Shown here one piece after another: positions 17,469 through 25,337 of a stretch of DNA of 64,000 bases (the first letter of the stretch is position 1; every line of letters begins with the position of its first letter). The stretch spans positions 1 through 64,000 of the forward strand of contig WRLA01000007.1 of assembly GCA_009777825.1 (NCBI GenBank), written 5' to 3'. The stretch comes from Bacteroidales bacterium (GTDB taxonomy: Bacteria > Bacteroidota > Bacteroidia > Bacteroidales > WRLA01). Below the pieces are notes generated by a model. The model made no database searches, was not told the DNA's origin, and saw only the letters and a list, made by a program, of their open reading frames with translations. The position numbers and the translations under genes are program-made.

Positions 17469-18992
17469 TCACTCCTTTTTCCAAACCCTATAATCAATGC
17501 CGAGGTTTTGGTAAGTTTCGGCGAGGGCTTCTTCGTTGTTGGTGATGATCAGCAGGGCGTCGTCGGGTTGCAGGATGGTATCGCCTTTGGGGATAAAATA
17601 GTCTTCGCCGCGTTTGACGGTGGTAACCAAGGTGTGTTCCGGCAATGGGATGTCCATCAGTCGGTTACCTTTTTTGAGGATACTTTCGTCTAAGGTTATT
17701 TCGGTGATGGTTGATTTTAGGTCGCCGATGTTTTCTATGTTGAAGTCGCGAAGTCGTTTGCGCCAGGTATCTTGTTTCGACAGTCTCAGCAACTTGGCTA
17801 CCGGCACGACGGTTGTTCCCTGCACCAATAACGACATCAGGGTGATGAAGAAGACGATGTTGAAAATCAAGTGCGAATATGGCAATCCGGCGGCAAGCGG
17901 CAAGGTGGCGAAGATAATGGGCACGGCGCCTCTCAATCCCACCCACGAGACGTAGAATTTGTCTTTTCGTCCCATTTTCCGAAAAGGCAACAGCGAGATG
18001 AATACCGACAGCGGGCGTGCACCCAGAATCATGAAGACGCCAATCACCAAACTGCCGAGCGCCACGGGCAACAAGTCTCGCAGATTGATGAGCAAGCCCA
18101 AGGTGAGGAACATCACCAACTGCGACAGCCACGCCAATCCGTCAAAAAACTGCAACGACGACTTTTTATGCGCAAATTTGGCGTTTCCTATCACCACGCC
18201 GGCGATATAGATAGCCAAATAACCGTTCCCTTTGATAAAATAGGTAATGGCGAAAGTGAAGATCCCGCAGGCAAACAGCAGCACGGGATAGAGTGAGTCG
18301 TTGGGTAGTTTTATTTTATTAAAAGTGCGGACGGCGAATTTCCCAAGGACAAACCCAGCTATTCCGCCAATGCCAAACTGTAGAAAAAACGACAATACCG
18401 CTCCGCCGTAGTTCGGGTCGCTGACTCCCGGATCGAGCAGTTGTATCAGAACAACGGTCAGCATATAAGCCATGGGGTCGTTGCTGCCACTTTCAAACTC
18501 CAAGAGCGGTTTCAGGTTATTTTTCAGGTTCACTCCCTTGCCGCGCAGTATGGAAAACACCGAAGCCGAATCTGTTGACGACATCACCGACGCCAGCAAA
18601 AGCGCTCCCAGAAAACTTATTTTCATGTTCGAAAACAATGGATTGACGACATAATAGATAAAAAGTCCGGTGATCAACGCCGTCAGCAGTACGCCCAAAG
18701 TTGCCAAGATAGTACCTTGCACAAATACCGGTTTGATGTCATTATATTTGGTGTCCAAGCCGCCGGAAAACAGAATCACACACAACGCTAGCGTCCCTAT
18801 TGCCTGCGCAATAGCGTAATTCTCAAACTGAATCCCATAGCCGTATATGCTTCCTGCCCCAAATATCATGCCGACGCCCAAAAAAAGCAACAACGCCGGA
18901 ATGCCAAAACGCGAACCGACCCGCGATACGGATAAACTCACGAGAAACAACACCGACAGCAACAACAACAACGACTCAATGGACACATTCAT
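17469..18992 (-). CDS. potassium/proton antiporter, CPA1 family with RCK-C domain
   Basis: A 507-residue inner-membrane protein with about 12 hydrophobic segments covering residues 1-395. The CPA-type core motifs are LASVMSSTDSASVFSIL and LEFESGSNDPMAYML. The C-terminal 100 residues (ESILKKGNRLMDIPLPEHTL to ALLIITNNEEALAETYQ) look like a TrkA-C/RCK-C ligand-binding domain. The layout matches NhaP2/CvrA-type K+/H+ antiporters. A -7 box (TATCTTTG) lies at 19015-19022. Its last 23 codons are duplicated at 16124-16197. Confidence 0.9.
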   Translation of the reverse strand: MNVSIESLLLLLSVLFLVSLSVSRVGSRFGIPALLLFLGVGMIFGAGSIYGYGIQFENYAIAQAIGTLALCVILFSGGLDTKYNDIKPVFVQGTILATLGVLLTALITGLFIYYVVNPLFSNMKISFLGALLLASVMSSTDSASVFSILRGKGVNLKNNLKPLLEFESGSNDPMAYMLTVVLIQLLDPGVSDPNYGGAVLSFFLQFGIGGIAGFVLGKFAVRTFNKIKLPNDSLYPVLLFACGIFTFAITYFIKGNGYLAIYIAGVVIGNAKFAHKKSSLQFFDGLAWLSQLVMFLTLGLLINLRDLLPVALGSLVIGVFMILGARPLSVFISLLPFRKMGRKDKFYVSWVGLRGAVPIIFATLPLAAGLPYSHLIFNIVFFITLMSLLVQGTTVVPVAKLLRLSKQDTWRKRLRDFNIENIGDLKSTITEITLDESILKKGNRLMDIPLPEHTLVTTVKRGEDYFIPKGDTILQPDDALLIITNNEEALAETYQNLGIDYRVWKKE

Positions 18993-19061
18993 GATAGATA
19001 ATTTTTTTAGTTTGCAAAGATAATAAAAAAAATGATAATACCTGGGTATTGCGTATTGCCC

Positions 19062-19278
19062 AGGGCAAACGCATTAAAAACCCTTTATATTTTCGTACAT
19101 TTTCTTTAAGTTATTAACAATCAGTTGTTGATATAATTATTTGATTATCAATTATTTATAATGGTTTCGCATTGATATTTTTCGTGCCTTTGCCTCATAA
19201 TCAACAAATTAGAAATATTATGGTACCGAAGATTTTATCGTATTTTTGCAGCATGAAAGACACGAGAATAGAGCGGAA
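19062..19278 (+). mobile_element. truncated left end of an ISAs1-like insertion sequence (copy 1)
   Basis: It begins AGGGCAAACGCATTAAAA, a likely terminal repeat, and runs through a promoter region into an ORF start at 19220 (MVPKILSYFCSMKDTRIERN). The LKDPRIER-type phrase is typical of the N-terminus of ISAs1/H-repeat transposases. The match to the second copy (55045-55261) ends abruptly after GAGCGGAA. Nothing of the transposase core remains. Confidence 0.62.
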
Positions 19279-19345
19279 TTGCCTTTCGTGCTTATGTTCA
19301 ACACGAAAGCACGAAGACAGAAAGACACGAAGATTGCTCCCTATA

Positions 19346-19446
19346 CATTTCAAATTGTCGCAAGCGGCGCATGGCATAGTGGACGGTATGTAGCGACGGG
19401 AATCCAAAGGATTCAAATGTTTATAGAAAAATGATATTCCGATTAA
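19346..19446. repeat. partial copy of the 224-bp hairpin repeat
   Basis: Starts CATTTCAAATTGTCGCAAGC and matches the first 100 bp of the copies at 20323 and 20564, then diverges after GATATTCCGATTA. It lacks the two hairpins. Confidence 0.8.
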
Positions 19447-19653
19447 AAGTCAAAATTCTTTACCACAAAGGTTCACAAAGGGTTTTCACAAAGAACACAA
19501 AGCGCTAATGACAGCGTTGTCCTTTGTGTGTCCTTTGTGCTCTTTGTGGTTAATCCACAGCACAAAAAAAGCCGCCCGAAAGCAGTTTTGGGAGTTTTCT
19601 TCATTTTTTCTCGCAGATAATAAAAAACGCAGATAACATAATGGAAAAAGTCG

Positions 19654-19661
19654 TACCTTTG
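19654..19661 (+). promoter_or_regulatory. -7 element TACCTTTG for the toxin-antitoxin remnant
   Basis: An exact consensus 23 bp upstream of the ATG at 19685. The promoter survived although the genes behind it are damaged. Confidence 0.55.
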
Positions 19662-19684
19662 CCACAAATTTTAAAAACAGAGTT

Positions 19685-19891
19685 ATGGACGGTGTTTTAA
19701 CAGCAGTGATGCCCGGAATTGCAGGTATGAACGTTATGGGTAGCAGGTTCGGCGGTCGTCTTCCCAAAGAGGAACGCCCAACGATGGCGACCATAGCGGC
19801 AATGGAAGAAACCATGAATGATATAAAAAACGGCAATGTGCAGGTTTTTTATGACGTGGACGAATTTATGAACGACCTGTTAGCGAATTAG
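19685..19891 (+). pseudogene. RelB/DinJ-type antitoxin remnant
   Basis: A 68-residue frame. Residues 30-68 (EERPTMATIAAMEETMNDIK onward, ending DVDEFMNDLL) look like the C-terminal half of RelB/DinJ antitoxins. The usual N-terminal ribbon-helix-helix part is missing and replaced by an unrelated Gly/Met-rich stretch. It is followed 1 bp later by a YafQ-like toxin fragment, the normal gene order. Probably inactivated by a deletion or frameshift, though a short peptide may still be made. Confidence 0.6.
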
Positions 19892-19892
19892 T

Positions 19893-20036
19893 ATGTTTAA
19901 AGACCATTCACTAAAAGGAAAATGGTCGGGGTTTAGGGACTTGCACATTGAGCCGGATTGGGTGCTTATTTACCGGATTGAAGGCGATTTTATATTCTTC
20001 TCTGCAACCGGTAGCCATTCATGTATTTTTGAATAA
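19893..20036 (+). pseudogene. YafQ/RelE-family toxin C-terminal fragment
   Basis: A 47-codon frame from ATG 19893 to TAA 20034-20036. It matches the C-terminal half of YafQ mRNA interferases: LKGKWSGFRDLHIEPDWVLI, then YRIEGDFIFFSATGSHSCIF. The family's catalytic C-terminal histidine region (TGSHS) is kept, but the first half of the toxin is gone. The start lies 1 bp after the antitoxin stop. Likely dead. Confidence 0.72.
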
Positions 20037-20157
20037 TTAATGACGGCGTTGTCCTTTGTGTGTCCTTTGTGCTCTTTGTGGTTATCATCTGCGAAAATTT
20101 TACACTGAGCGAAGTCGAAGTGCCTCATCTGCCTCATCTGTGTGCTTAACACAGCAC

Positions 20158-20184
20158 AAAAAAAGCCGCCCGAAAGCAGCTTTT
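20158..20184 (-). terminator. displaced copy of the lipoprotein-gene terminator
   Basis: AAAAGCCGC-CCGAAA-GCAGCTTTT matches the terminator at 20834-20860 with one stem change. The flanks ACACAGCACAAA and CTATTTTAGAATTTCAAAA are also shared. A more decayed third copy lies at 19564-19590. No gene ends beside either copy, so they are duplicated fragments. Confidence 0.6.
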
Positions 20185-20322
20185 GCCCTATTTTAGAATT
20201 TCAAAAAATCATTTATAAACCAAATGCAAAAGTACAAAATATATTCGATTTAGCACGCACTTTCGTGCTTATGTTCAACACGAAGGCACGAAGACAGAAA
20301 GACACGAAGATTTTTCCATATA

Positions 20323-20546
20323 CATTTCAAATTGTCGCAAGCGGCGCATGGCATGGCGGACGGCATGTAGCGACGTGAATCCAAAGGATTCAAATGTTTA
20401 TAGAAAAATGATATTCCGATTAACATACGACTCCGTCGGAGTCGAACGCAAATATGAATATCTTTATGCTATAAACATGTAACCTCTTCGAGGTCATTAC
20501 GCGAACATGTTGCAAAACCGCGAAATTCGTCATACAACCATCTGCG
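20323..20546. repeat. 224-bp hairpin repeat, copy 1 of tandem pair
   Basis: Contains CGACTCCG-T-CGGAGTCG (20428-20444), a perfect 8-bp-stem hairpin, and ACCTC-TTC-GAGGT (20482-20494). The 3' end is CATCTGCGT. It is repeated with a 241-bp period at 20564-20787. Confidence 0.9.
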
Positions 20547-20563
20547 TCATCTGCGTGCTTATG

Positions 20564-20787
20564 CATTTCAAATTGTCGCAAGCGGCGCATGGCATGGCGG
20601 GCGGCATGTAGCGACGTGAATCCAAAGGATTCAAATGTTTATAGAAAAATGATATTCCGATTAACATACGACTCCGCCGGAGTCGAACGCAAATATGAAT
20701 ATCTTTATGCTATAAACATGTAACCTCTTCGAGGTCATTACGCGAACATGTTGCAAAACCGCAAAATTTGTCATACACCCATCTGCG
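20564..20787. repeat. 224-bp hairpin repeat, copy 2 of tandem pair
   Basis: Nearly identical to copy 1. Its hairpin is CGACTCCG-C-CGGAGTCG (20669-20685): only the loop base differs and the stems are kept. The second hairpin ACCTC-TTC-GAGGT is also kept. Confidence 0.9.
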
Positions 20788-20833
20788 TATTTTGGCTGCG
20801 CTCAATAACACATCTGCGTGCTTAACACAGCAC

Positions 20834-20860
20834 AAAAAAAGCTGCCCGAAAGCAGCTTTT
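20834..20860 (-). terminator. intrinsic terminator of the lipoprotein gene
   Basis: On the minus strand AAAAGCTGC-TTTCGG-GCAGCTTTT is followed by further T residues (seven in all), 24 bp beyond the stop codon at 20885. A standard rho-independent terminator. Confidence 0.8.
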
Positions 20861-20884
20861 AATCTATTTTAGAATTTCAAAATA

Positions 20885-21703
20885 TTAATATTTGTAAGAA
20901 AATGTAGCCTGATTATCACCAGGGGAGAATACCAATTCATTCATTCTAATCAAAAAACAATCATTTCCGACTTTGGAAATAAACCATTTGTTAATATCTT
21001 TTGCAGGTACTTGTTTAAAGGATGCTACTCCTTTTGCAACATTGGCAGTATAGAAATCAGCCAAGTCTTCTTTTGTTTCAATTGCGGCTGCTTCTGTGGC
21101 TGAAAGCTCTACAAATAGAGATCCGGTCGTAGCAACCTCGAATGTGCCGTCAACACCTTGTGTTCCATTGGTACTGTATTTTAGTCCAACAGTAGTGTTG
21201 ATGTTTAGTCCATCTCCTTGGCTTGATCCTTTGTAAATTAATGTAAAATCTGCGCCATCTACCAAGGGAGTAACCACTATTGGCGGTACACCTCCAACGA
21301 CCTCAATCGTTGCGCTTTTAGATAGGGTAGTGTTTTTTGTGTAAGCGTCGATACAGAACGTCAATGCTAAGTCTTTACCGAGTTTTATCACTTCCGGATC
21401 GGGGAAATCAGCAGCGGTATAAGTTCTTGTCCATGATGTTTTAGAAGTAAAGGTCGTTATGGTTTCCTTATTATATTCACCGCTTCCTGCCAGTTGAACA
21501 TAAACCACAACTTCGGTTAAATCCTCATCATCAGTGGTAACCGCTACATCAAAGGTTAAACTACCCGGATTGTCCAGGTCGTAGGTAATTGAACTGGGCA
21601 TAGTAATTTTCAGACCTTCTTTGTCGTCATCATCCTTACAACCCACAAAAGTTACAGCCATCATAGTGGCTAACATCATAAAATAAATTCCTAATTTCTT
21701 CAT
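20885..21703 (-). CDS. surface-exposed lipoprotein of unknown function
   Basis: A 272-residue lipoprotein. The lipobox TFVGC is followed by KDDDDKEG, a strong Bacteroidota surface-export signal. The rest looks like beta-rich domains: residues 33-130 (ITYDLDNPGSLTFDVAVTTD) and 145-272 (DGADFTLIYKGSSQGDGLNI). I do not recognise the family. A -7 box (TACCTTTG, 21789-21796) gives a leader of about 80 nt, and an intrinsic terminator follows at 20834-20860. It is therefore a single-gene unit, and pieces of its 3' flank are copied nearby. Confidence 0.72.
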   Translation of the reverse strand: MKKLGIYFMMLATMMAVTFVGCKDDDDKEGLKITMPSSITYDLDNPGSLTFDVAVTTDDEDLTEVVVYVQLAGSGEYNKETITTFTSKTSWTRTYTAADFPDPEVIKLGKDLALTFCIDAYTKNTTLSKSATIEVVGGVPPIVVTPLVDGADFTLIYKGSSQGDGLNINTTVGLKYSTNGTQGVDGTFEVATTGSLFVELSATEAAAIETKEDLADFYTANVAKGVASFKQVPAKDINKWFISKVGNDCFLIRMNELVFSPGDNQATFSYKY

Positions 21704-21788
21704 GTTCTTGAAATTTTTAATTAAACTTTTTATTATTAAATCTATAATTCGTTATTTTTTTTGTGATACACCGATGTGTATCGAACTG

Positions 21789-21796
21789 CAAAGGTA
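21789..21796 (-). promoter_or_regulatory. -7 element TACCTTTG for the lipoprotein gene
   Basis: Exact consensus on the minus strand. The transcript start would fall near 21782, giving a leader of about 80 nt that is very AT-rich. Confidence 0.55.
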
Positions 21797-21915
21797 CACT
21801 TTTTTTTAATATCCAAACAAAATTTTTAATTTTTTAAATCTTTTTTAATCTTTAAATTTTTAAACCTTTAAATTCTAATGACTGATAATAGCAAATATCG
21901 TGCCAAAGACTGATG

Positions 21916-23472
21916 CTACAATCCCACCACCGTTATTGTTTTTCCTTTTGCTGTCTCTTTGTGCATATAGATTTTGTCGTTCCATGCGATATTGTGTCGT
22001 TGGTCGAAGATGGCGAGCCAGCCTTCGGTAGCGCCCAGGGTGTCCATGTACTGCATGGTTTGTTCGATGCCTTCGGATAGAGTTTTGTCGCCTCGTCTGA
22101 TTTTGAGTTCGATGGGGTATTTTCTTCCTTCATAGACGATGCAGAGGTCGGTGCGTCCGGAGCCTGCAGCCATTTCGCGGATAATATATCCGCCGCCGTT
22201 GAGGATTCTTTGCAGAAAAGCCATCAGAATCAGGTGCGGAGCGGCTTCCTGATATTGGTATTTCTTTTTCCAGATAGCGCTGTTCTCCCGCCAGAACTGT
22301 TGGAAATCCTGCATCAGGTAGTCCATGTCAAAGAGTCCGTTACGCAAATAGCGTGGTATCCGGTAAGGATATTTGCTCGGGTCAAGATCATTTTGATAGT
22401 TTAGCGATAAATGGCGTGCAATAACCTCTCCGTAAATGGGGTTGGAGGGCATGACTCTTCCTTCGCTTTTTATCAATCCCAAATCGCATACGTACTGATA
22501 ATCGTCGGACAGGCGGTCAATGGGCTGGTCGCCTCCCATGACCATCGGTTCAATGATTTTACGCACCCGTTCTTCTTTCAGTCGCTCGAGTAAACTGTCA
22601 ATATGGGTGTCGCGCCTGAGGATGATGGTTTGGATTGCCTCGTCAGCCAATTTTGCCGTAACCGGTTGGGTATAATCCGATTGCAGCATTTCAACAATTA
22701 CCTCACGGGCAGCGGCATTGACCAACCATGGCTGTCCTTGCGTTTGTTTATAAATAAAATCAATGGCTTCTTGCTCAAACAGTTGTCCGGTTTCTTCGGT
22801 ATGTTGTTGGTAGAGCGCTGTGATTTCTTCTTTGGTGAAGTTTTCAAGCGTATAAGTCTTTGTAACAATATTAAAAGGGCTGGCGCTACCTAAGGATTGG
22901 CTTTCGGGACGCACCTGCGCTTTATAGTCGCGGATATTTCTCATCCCCACTAATGCTATGGAGTGTACAAAGGGGATGTCGCTTCTGCTGTTATAGCCTT
23001 CCCGCAGTTGGCGCAAAAAGGTTATCAGGGTATCCTCTTTAAGACAATCCGCCTCGTCGAACAAAATGACTAACGGCTTGTCTATTTTCATGCAAAACAA
23101 AGTAAGCGACATGTTTAAAACGCCGCTGAGATAAGTGTAATCGGCATTTTCCGCAAATTTCTCCTTGTTCGGAATATTGGAGTACAATATCAGTTTTTGT
23201 AACAACTTGACAATCTCCGGAATCCCTTCCCTTACATCCGAAAAACTCTGCAAACTCTCCAACGAGCAATAGAGCGCATGGTACTTCCCTTCGGCGTTCA
23301 AACGCTCTGCCAAATCTTTCAGATAGGTTGTTTTGCCACTTTGCCGCGCCGCGTGAATGACAAAATATTGTTTCATATCAATCAATTGCTCCACGCCCTG
23401 CAAGCGCGAAGCGGCTTCTATCATATAATGTTCTGCCTTATTACAAGGACCGGATGTGTTGAAATAGCGCAT
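21916..23472 (-). CDS. AAA-like ATPase with PD-(D/E)XK nuclease-like C-terminus
   Basis: 518 residues from the ATG at 23472 (MRYFNTSGPCNKAEHYM). A longer TTG start at 23511 lies inside the -7 box and is rejected. Walker A is AARQSGKTTYL and Walker B is PLVILFDEADCL. The C-terminus has GRTDLCIVYEGRKYPIELKI, the D...ExK pattern of PD-(D/E)XK folds. This is the AAA-ATPase-like family common in Bacteroidota accessory DNA, of unknown role. It is a different family from the ATPase at 16206. Divergent from aspS, with promoters 29 bp apart. Confidence 0.85.
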   Translation of the reverse strand: MRYFNTSGPCNKAEHYMIEAASRLQGVEQLIDMKQYFVIHAARQSGKTTYLKDLAERLNAEGKYHALYCSLESLQSFSDVREGIPEIVKLLQKLILYSNIPNKEKFAENADYTYLSGVLNMSLTLFCMKIDKPLVILFDEADCLKEDTLITFLRQLREGYNSRSDIPFVHSIALVGMRNIRDYKAQVRPESQSLGSASPFNIVTKTYTLENFTKEEITALYQQHTEETGQLFEQEAIDFIYKQTQGQPWLVNAAAREVIVEMLQSDYTQPVTAKLADEAIQTIILRRDTHIDSLLERLKEERVRKIIEPMVMGGDQPIDRLSDDYQYVCDLGLIKSEGRVMPSNPIYGEVIARHLSLNYQNDLDPSKYPYRIPRYLRNGLFDMDYLMQDFQQFWRENSAIWKKKYQYQEAAPHLILMAFLQRILNGGGYIIREMAAGSGRTDLCIVYEGRKYPIELKIRRGDKTLSEGIEQTMQYMDTLGATEGWLAIFDQRHNIAWNDKIYMHKETAKGKTITVVGL

Positions 23473-23508
23473 GATGAATCTTTTAAAATGATTATGAATA
23501 AACTTTTG

Positions 23509-23553
23509 CAAAGATACATCTTTTATTGAAATTTAATTTTTTTCGTACCTTTG
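23509..23553. promoter_or_regulatory. divergent -7 elements for the ATPase and aspS
   Basis: TATCTTTG on the minus strand (23509-23516) serves the ATPase gene. TACCTTTG on the plus strand (23546-23553) serves aspS. Both overlap upstream TTG codons of longer frames and so fix the starts at 23472 and 23581. Confidence 0.65.
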
Positions 23554-23580
23554 CAATGTTTTTTCAAAAATACATCATAC

Positions 23581-25329
23581 ATGCTACGAACACACACCTG
23601 CGGAGAACTCCGCATCGCCGATGTTAATAAGACTGTTACGCTGTGCGGATGGGTACAGCGCACCCGCGACAAGGGGAAACTCATCTGGGTTGACCTGCGC
23701 GACCGCTACGGCATCACACAGTTAATGTTGGAAGAAGGCGTAAATAAAGATACCGATATTGAAACGGCACGCCATCTGGGCAGAGAGTTTGTCGTTTCGG
23801 TTACGGGGACGGTCAGGGAGCGGGAGTCGAAGAATCCGAACCTTCCCACCGGCGAGGTCGAGATTGACGTTCAACAGTTGGACGTCGTCAACGCTGCTCA
23901 AACGCCCCCCTTCACCATCGAAGACGAATCGGATGGCGGCGACGAACTGCGGATGAAATATCGCTATTTGGACTTGCGGCGCAATCCGGTGAAAAACAAT
24001 CTGATACAGCGCCACCGCGTAGGGTTAGAGGTGCGGAAATATTTGGACAGTCAAGGTTTTCTGGAGGTTGAGACGCCCTTTTTGGTCAAGTCCACGCCCG
24101 AAGGCGCACGCGACTTCGTTGTCCCTTCGCGCATGAACTCCGGCGAATTTTACGCGCTTCCGCAATCGCCCCAGACCCTCAAGCAACTGCTGATGGTCTC
24201 CGGTTTTGACCGTTATTTTCAAATCGTAAAATGTTTCCGCGATGAAGACCTGCGCGCCGACCGGCAGCCGGAGTTTACGCAGATAGACTGCGAGATGTCG
24301 TTTGTAACGCAAGAGGATGTCTTACAGACCTTTGAGGCGATGACGAACCATCTTTTCAAAACCGTCAAAGGCATCGAGTTGGGCAAATGGCAACGCATGA
24401 CCTTTGCCGACGCCATGCGCCATTATGGCAGCGACAAGCCCGATGCTCGTTTCGGGATGACCTTCGTCGAACTGACCGATATGGTGAAAGACAAAGGATT
24501 TTCCGTTTTTGACAATGCGGAAATCGTCATCGGCATCACGGCGAAAGGATGCGGCGAATACACCCGTAAGCAATTAGACGAACTGACCGACTTTGTGAAA
24601 CGTCCACAAATCGGCATGAGCGGGTTGATTTATGCCCGTTATAATGAAGAAGGTATCAAATCGTCGGTGGATAAGTTTTTCACGCCGGAAGATTTGAGCC
24701 GCTGGGCAGAAACATTAGACGCCCAAAAGGGCGATTTGATGCTGATTCTGTGCGGCGAGACCGTAAAAACGCGCAAAGCGCTCGGCGAACTGCGCCTTGA
24801 GATGGGAAAACGGTTAGGACTTCGTAATCCGAACACATACAGCCCGTTGTGGGTCGTGGATTTTCCGCTGTTGGAATGGGACGAAGAGACGCAACGCTAT
24901 TACGCCATGCACCACCCGTTTACGTCGCCAAAGCCGGAAGATGTTGCACTGTTGGAGAGCAATCCGAAAGCCGTCCGCGCCAACGCTTACGACATGGTTA
25001 TCAACGGAGTAGAGATAGGCGGCGGCTCAATTCGTATTCACGACAAGTCGTTGCAGCAAAAGATGTTTGCCGTACTTGGCTTTTCGCCCGAAGAAGCGTT
25101 GCAGCAGTTCGGATTTCTGATGAACGCCTTTGAGTATGGCGCACCGCCGCACGGAGGCATCGCGCTCGGCTTCGACCGCCTCAACGCCATGTTCGGCGGA
25201 CAGGACAGCATCCGCGACTTCATCGCTTTCCCGAAAAACAACGCCGGACGCGACACCATGCTCGACGCACCTTCCACTATTGCCGCAACTCAGTTGGACG
25301 AGTTGTGTTTATCGTTAAAAAATAAATAA
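23581..25329 (+). CDS. aspS: aspartyl-tRNA synthetase
   Basis: 582 residues from the ATG at 23581, the usual length for the bacterial-type enzyme. An N-terminal OB-fold anticodon-binding domain ([20 protein letters not shown]) comes first. Class II motif 2 is [19 protein letters not shown]. The bacterial GAD insert spans about residues 285-400. Motif 3 is [13 protein letters not shown]. It charges tRNA-Asp with aspartate in the cytosol. The discriminating residues for tRNA-Asn were not assessed. Confidence 0.97.
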   Translation: MLRTHTCGELRIADVNKTVTLCGWVQRTRDKGKLIWVDLRDRYGITQLMLEEGVNKDTDIETARHLGREFVVSVTGTVRERESKNPNLPTGEVEIDVQQLDVVNAAQTPPFTIEDESDGGDELRMKYRYLDLRRNPVKNNLIQRHRVGLEVRKYLDSQGFLEVETPFLVKSTPEGARDFVVPSRMNSGEFYALPQSPQTLKQLLMVSGFDRYFQIVKCFRDEDLRADRQPEFTQIDCEMSFVTQEDVLQTFEAMTNHLFKTVKGIELGKWQRMTFADAMRHYGSDKPDARFGMTFVELTDMVKDKGFSVFDNAEIVIGITAKGCGEYTRKQLDELTDFVKRPQIGMSGLIYARYNEEGIKSSVDKFFTPEDLSRWAETLDAQKGDLMLILCGETVKTRKALGELRLEMGKRLGLRNPNTYSPLWVVDFPLLEWDEETQRYYAMHHPFTSPKPEDVALLESNPKAVRANAYDMVINGVEIGGGSIRIHDKSLQQKMFAVLGFSPEEALQQFGFLMNAFEYGAPPHGGIALGFDRLNAMFGGQDSIRDFIAFPKNNAGRDTMLDAPSTIAATQLDELCLSLKNK

Positions 25330-25337
25330 GATAATAT

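Larger units (their letters stand above)
18993..19684. other. gene-free region with IS and repeat debris
   Basis: About 690 bp holding the antiporter promoter, a hairpin CCTGGG/CCCAGG at 19041-19064, an ISAs1-like left end, a partial copy of the hairpin repeat (19346-19446), a 'tcctttgtg' dispersed repeat (19517-19556) and a decayed terminator copy (19564-19590). No intact gene seen. Confidence 0.65.
20037..20884. other. gene-free repeat region
   Basis: About 850 bp composed of a 'tcctttgtg' repeat (20049-20086), a terminator copy (20158-20184), a tandem pair of hairpin repeats (20323-20546 and 20564-20787) joined by ATCTGCGTCATCTGCGTGCT, and the terminator of the lipoprotein gene (20834-20860). 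No gene seen. Confidence 0.75.

Noticed and set aside
19246-20378. Short frames containing phrases such as NHKEHKGHTKDNA and ARRQKDTKI
   Set aside because: These are translations of dispersed repeats that appear in several places here in different contexts, not genes.
20323-20787. Possible CRISPR array
   Set aside because: The repeat unit is over 200 bp with only two full copies and no short spacers. No cas genes are in the window.
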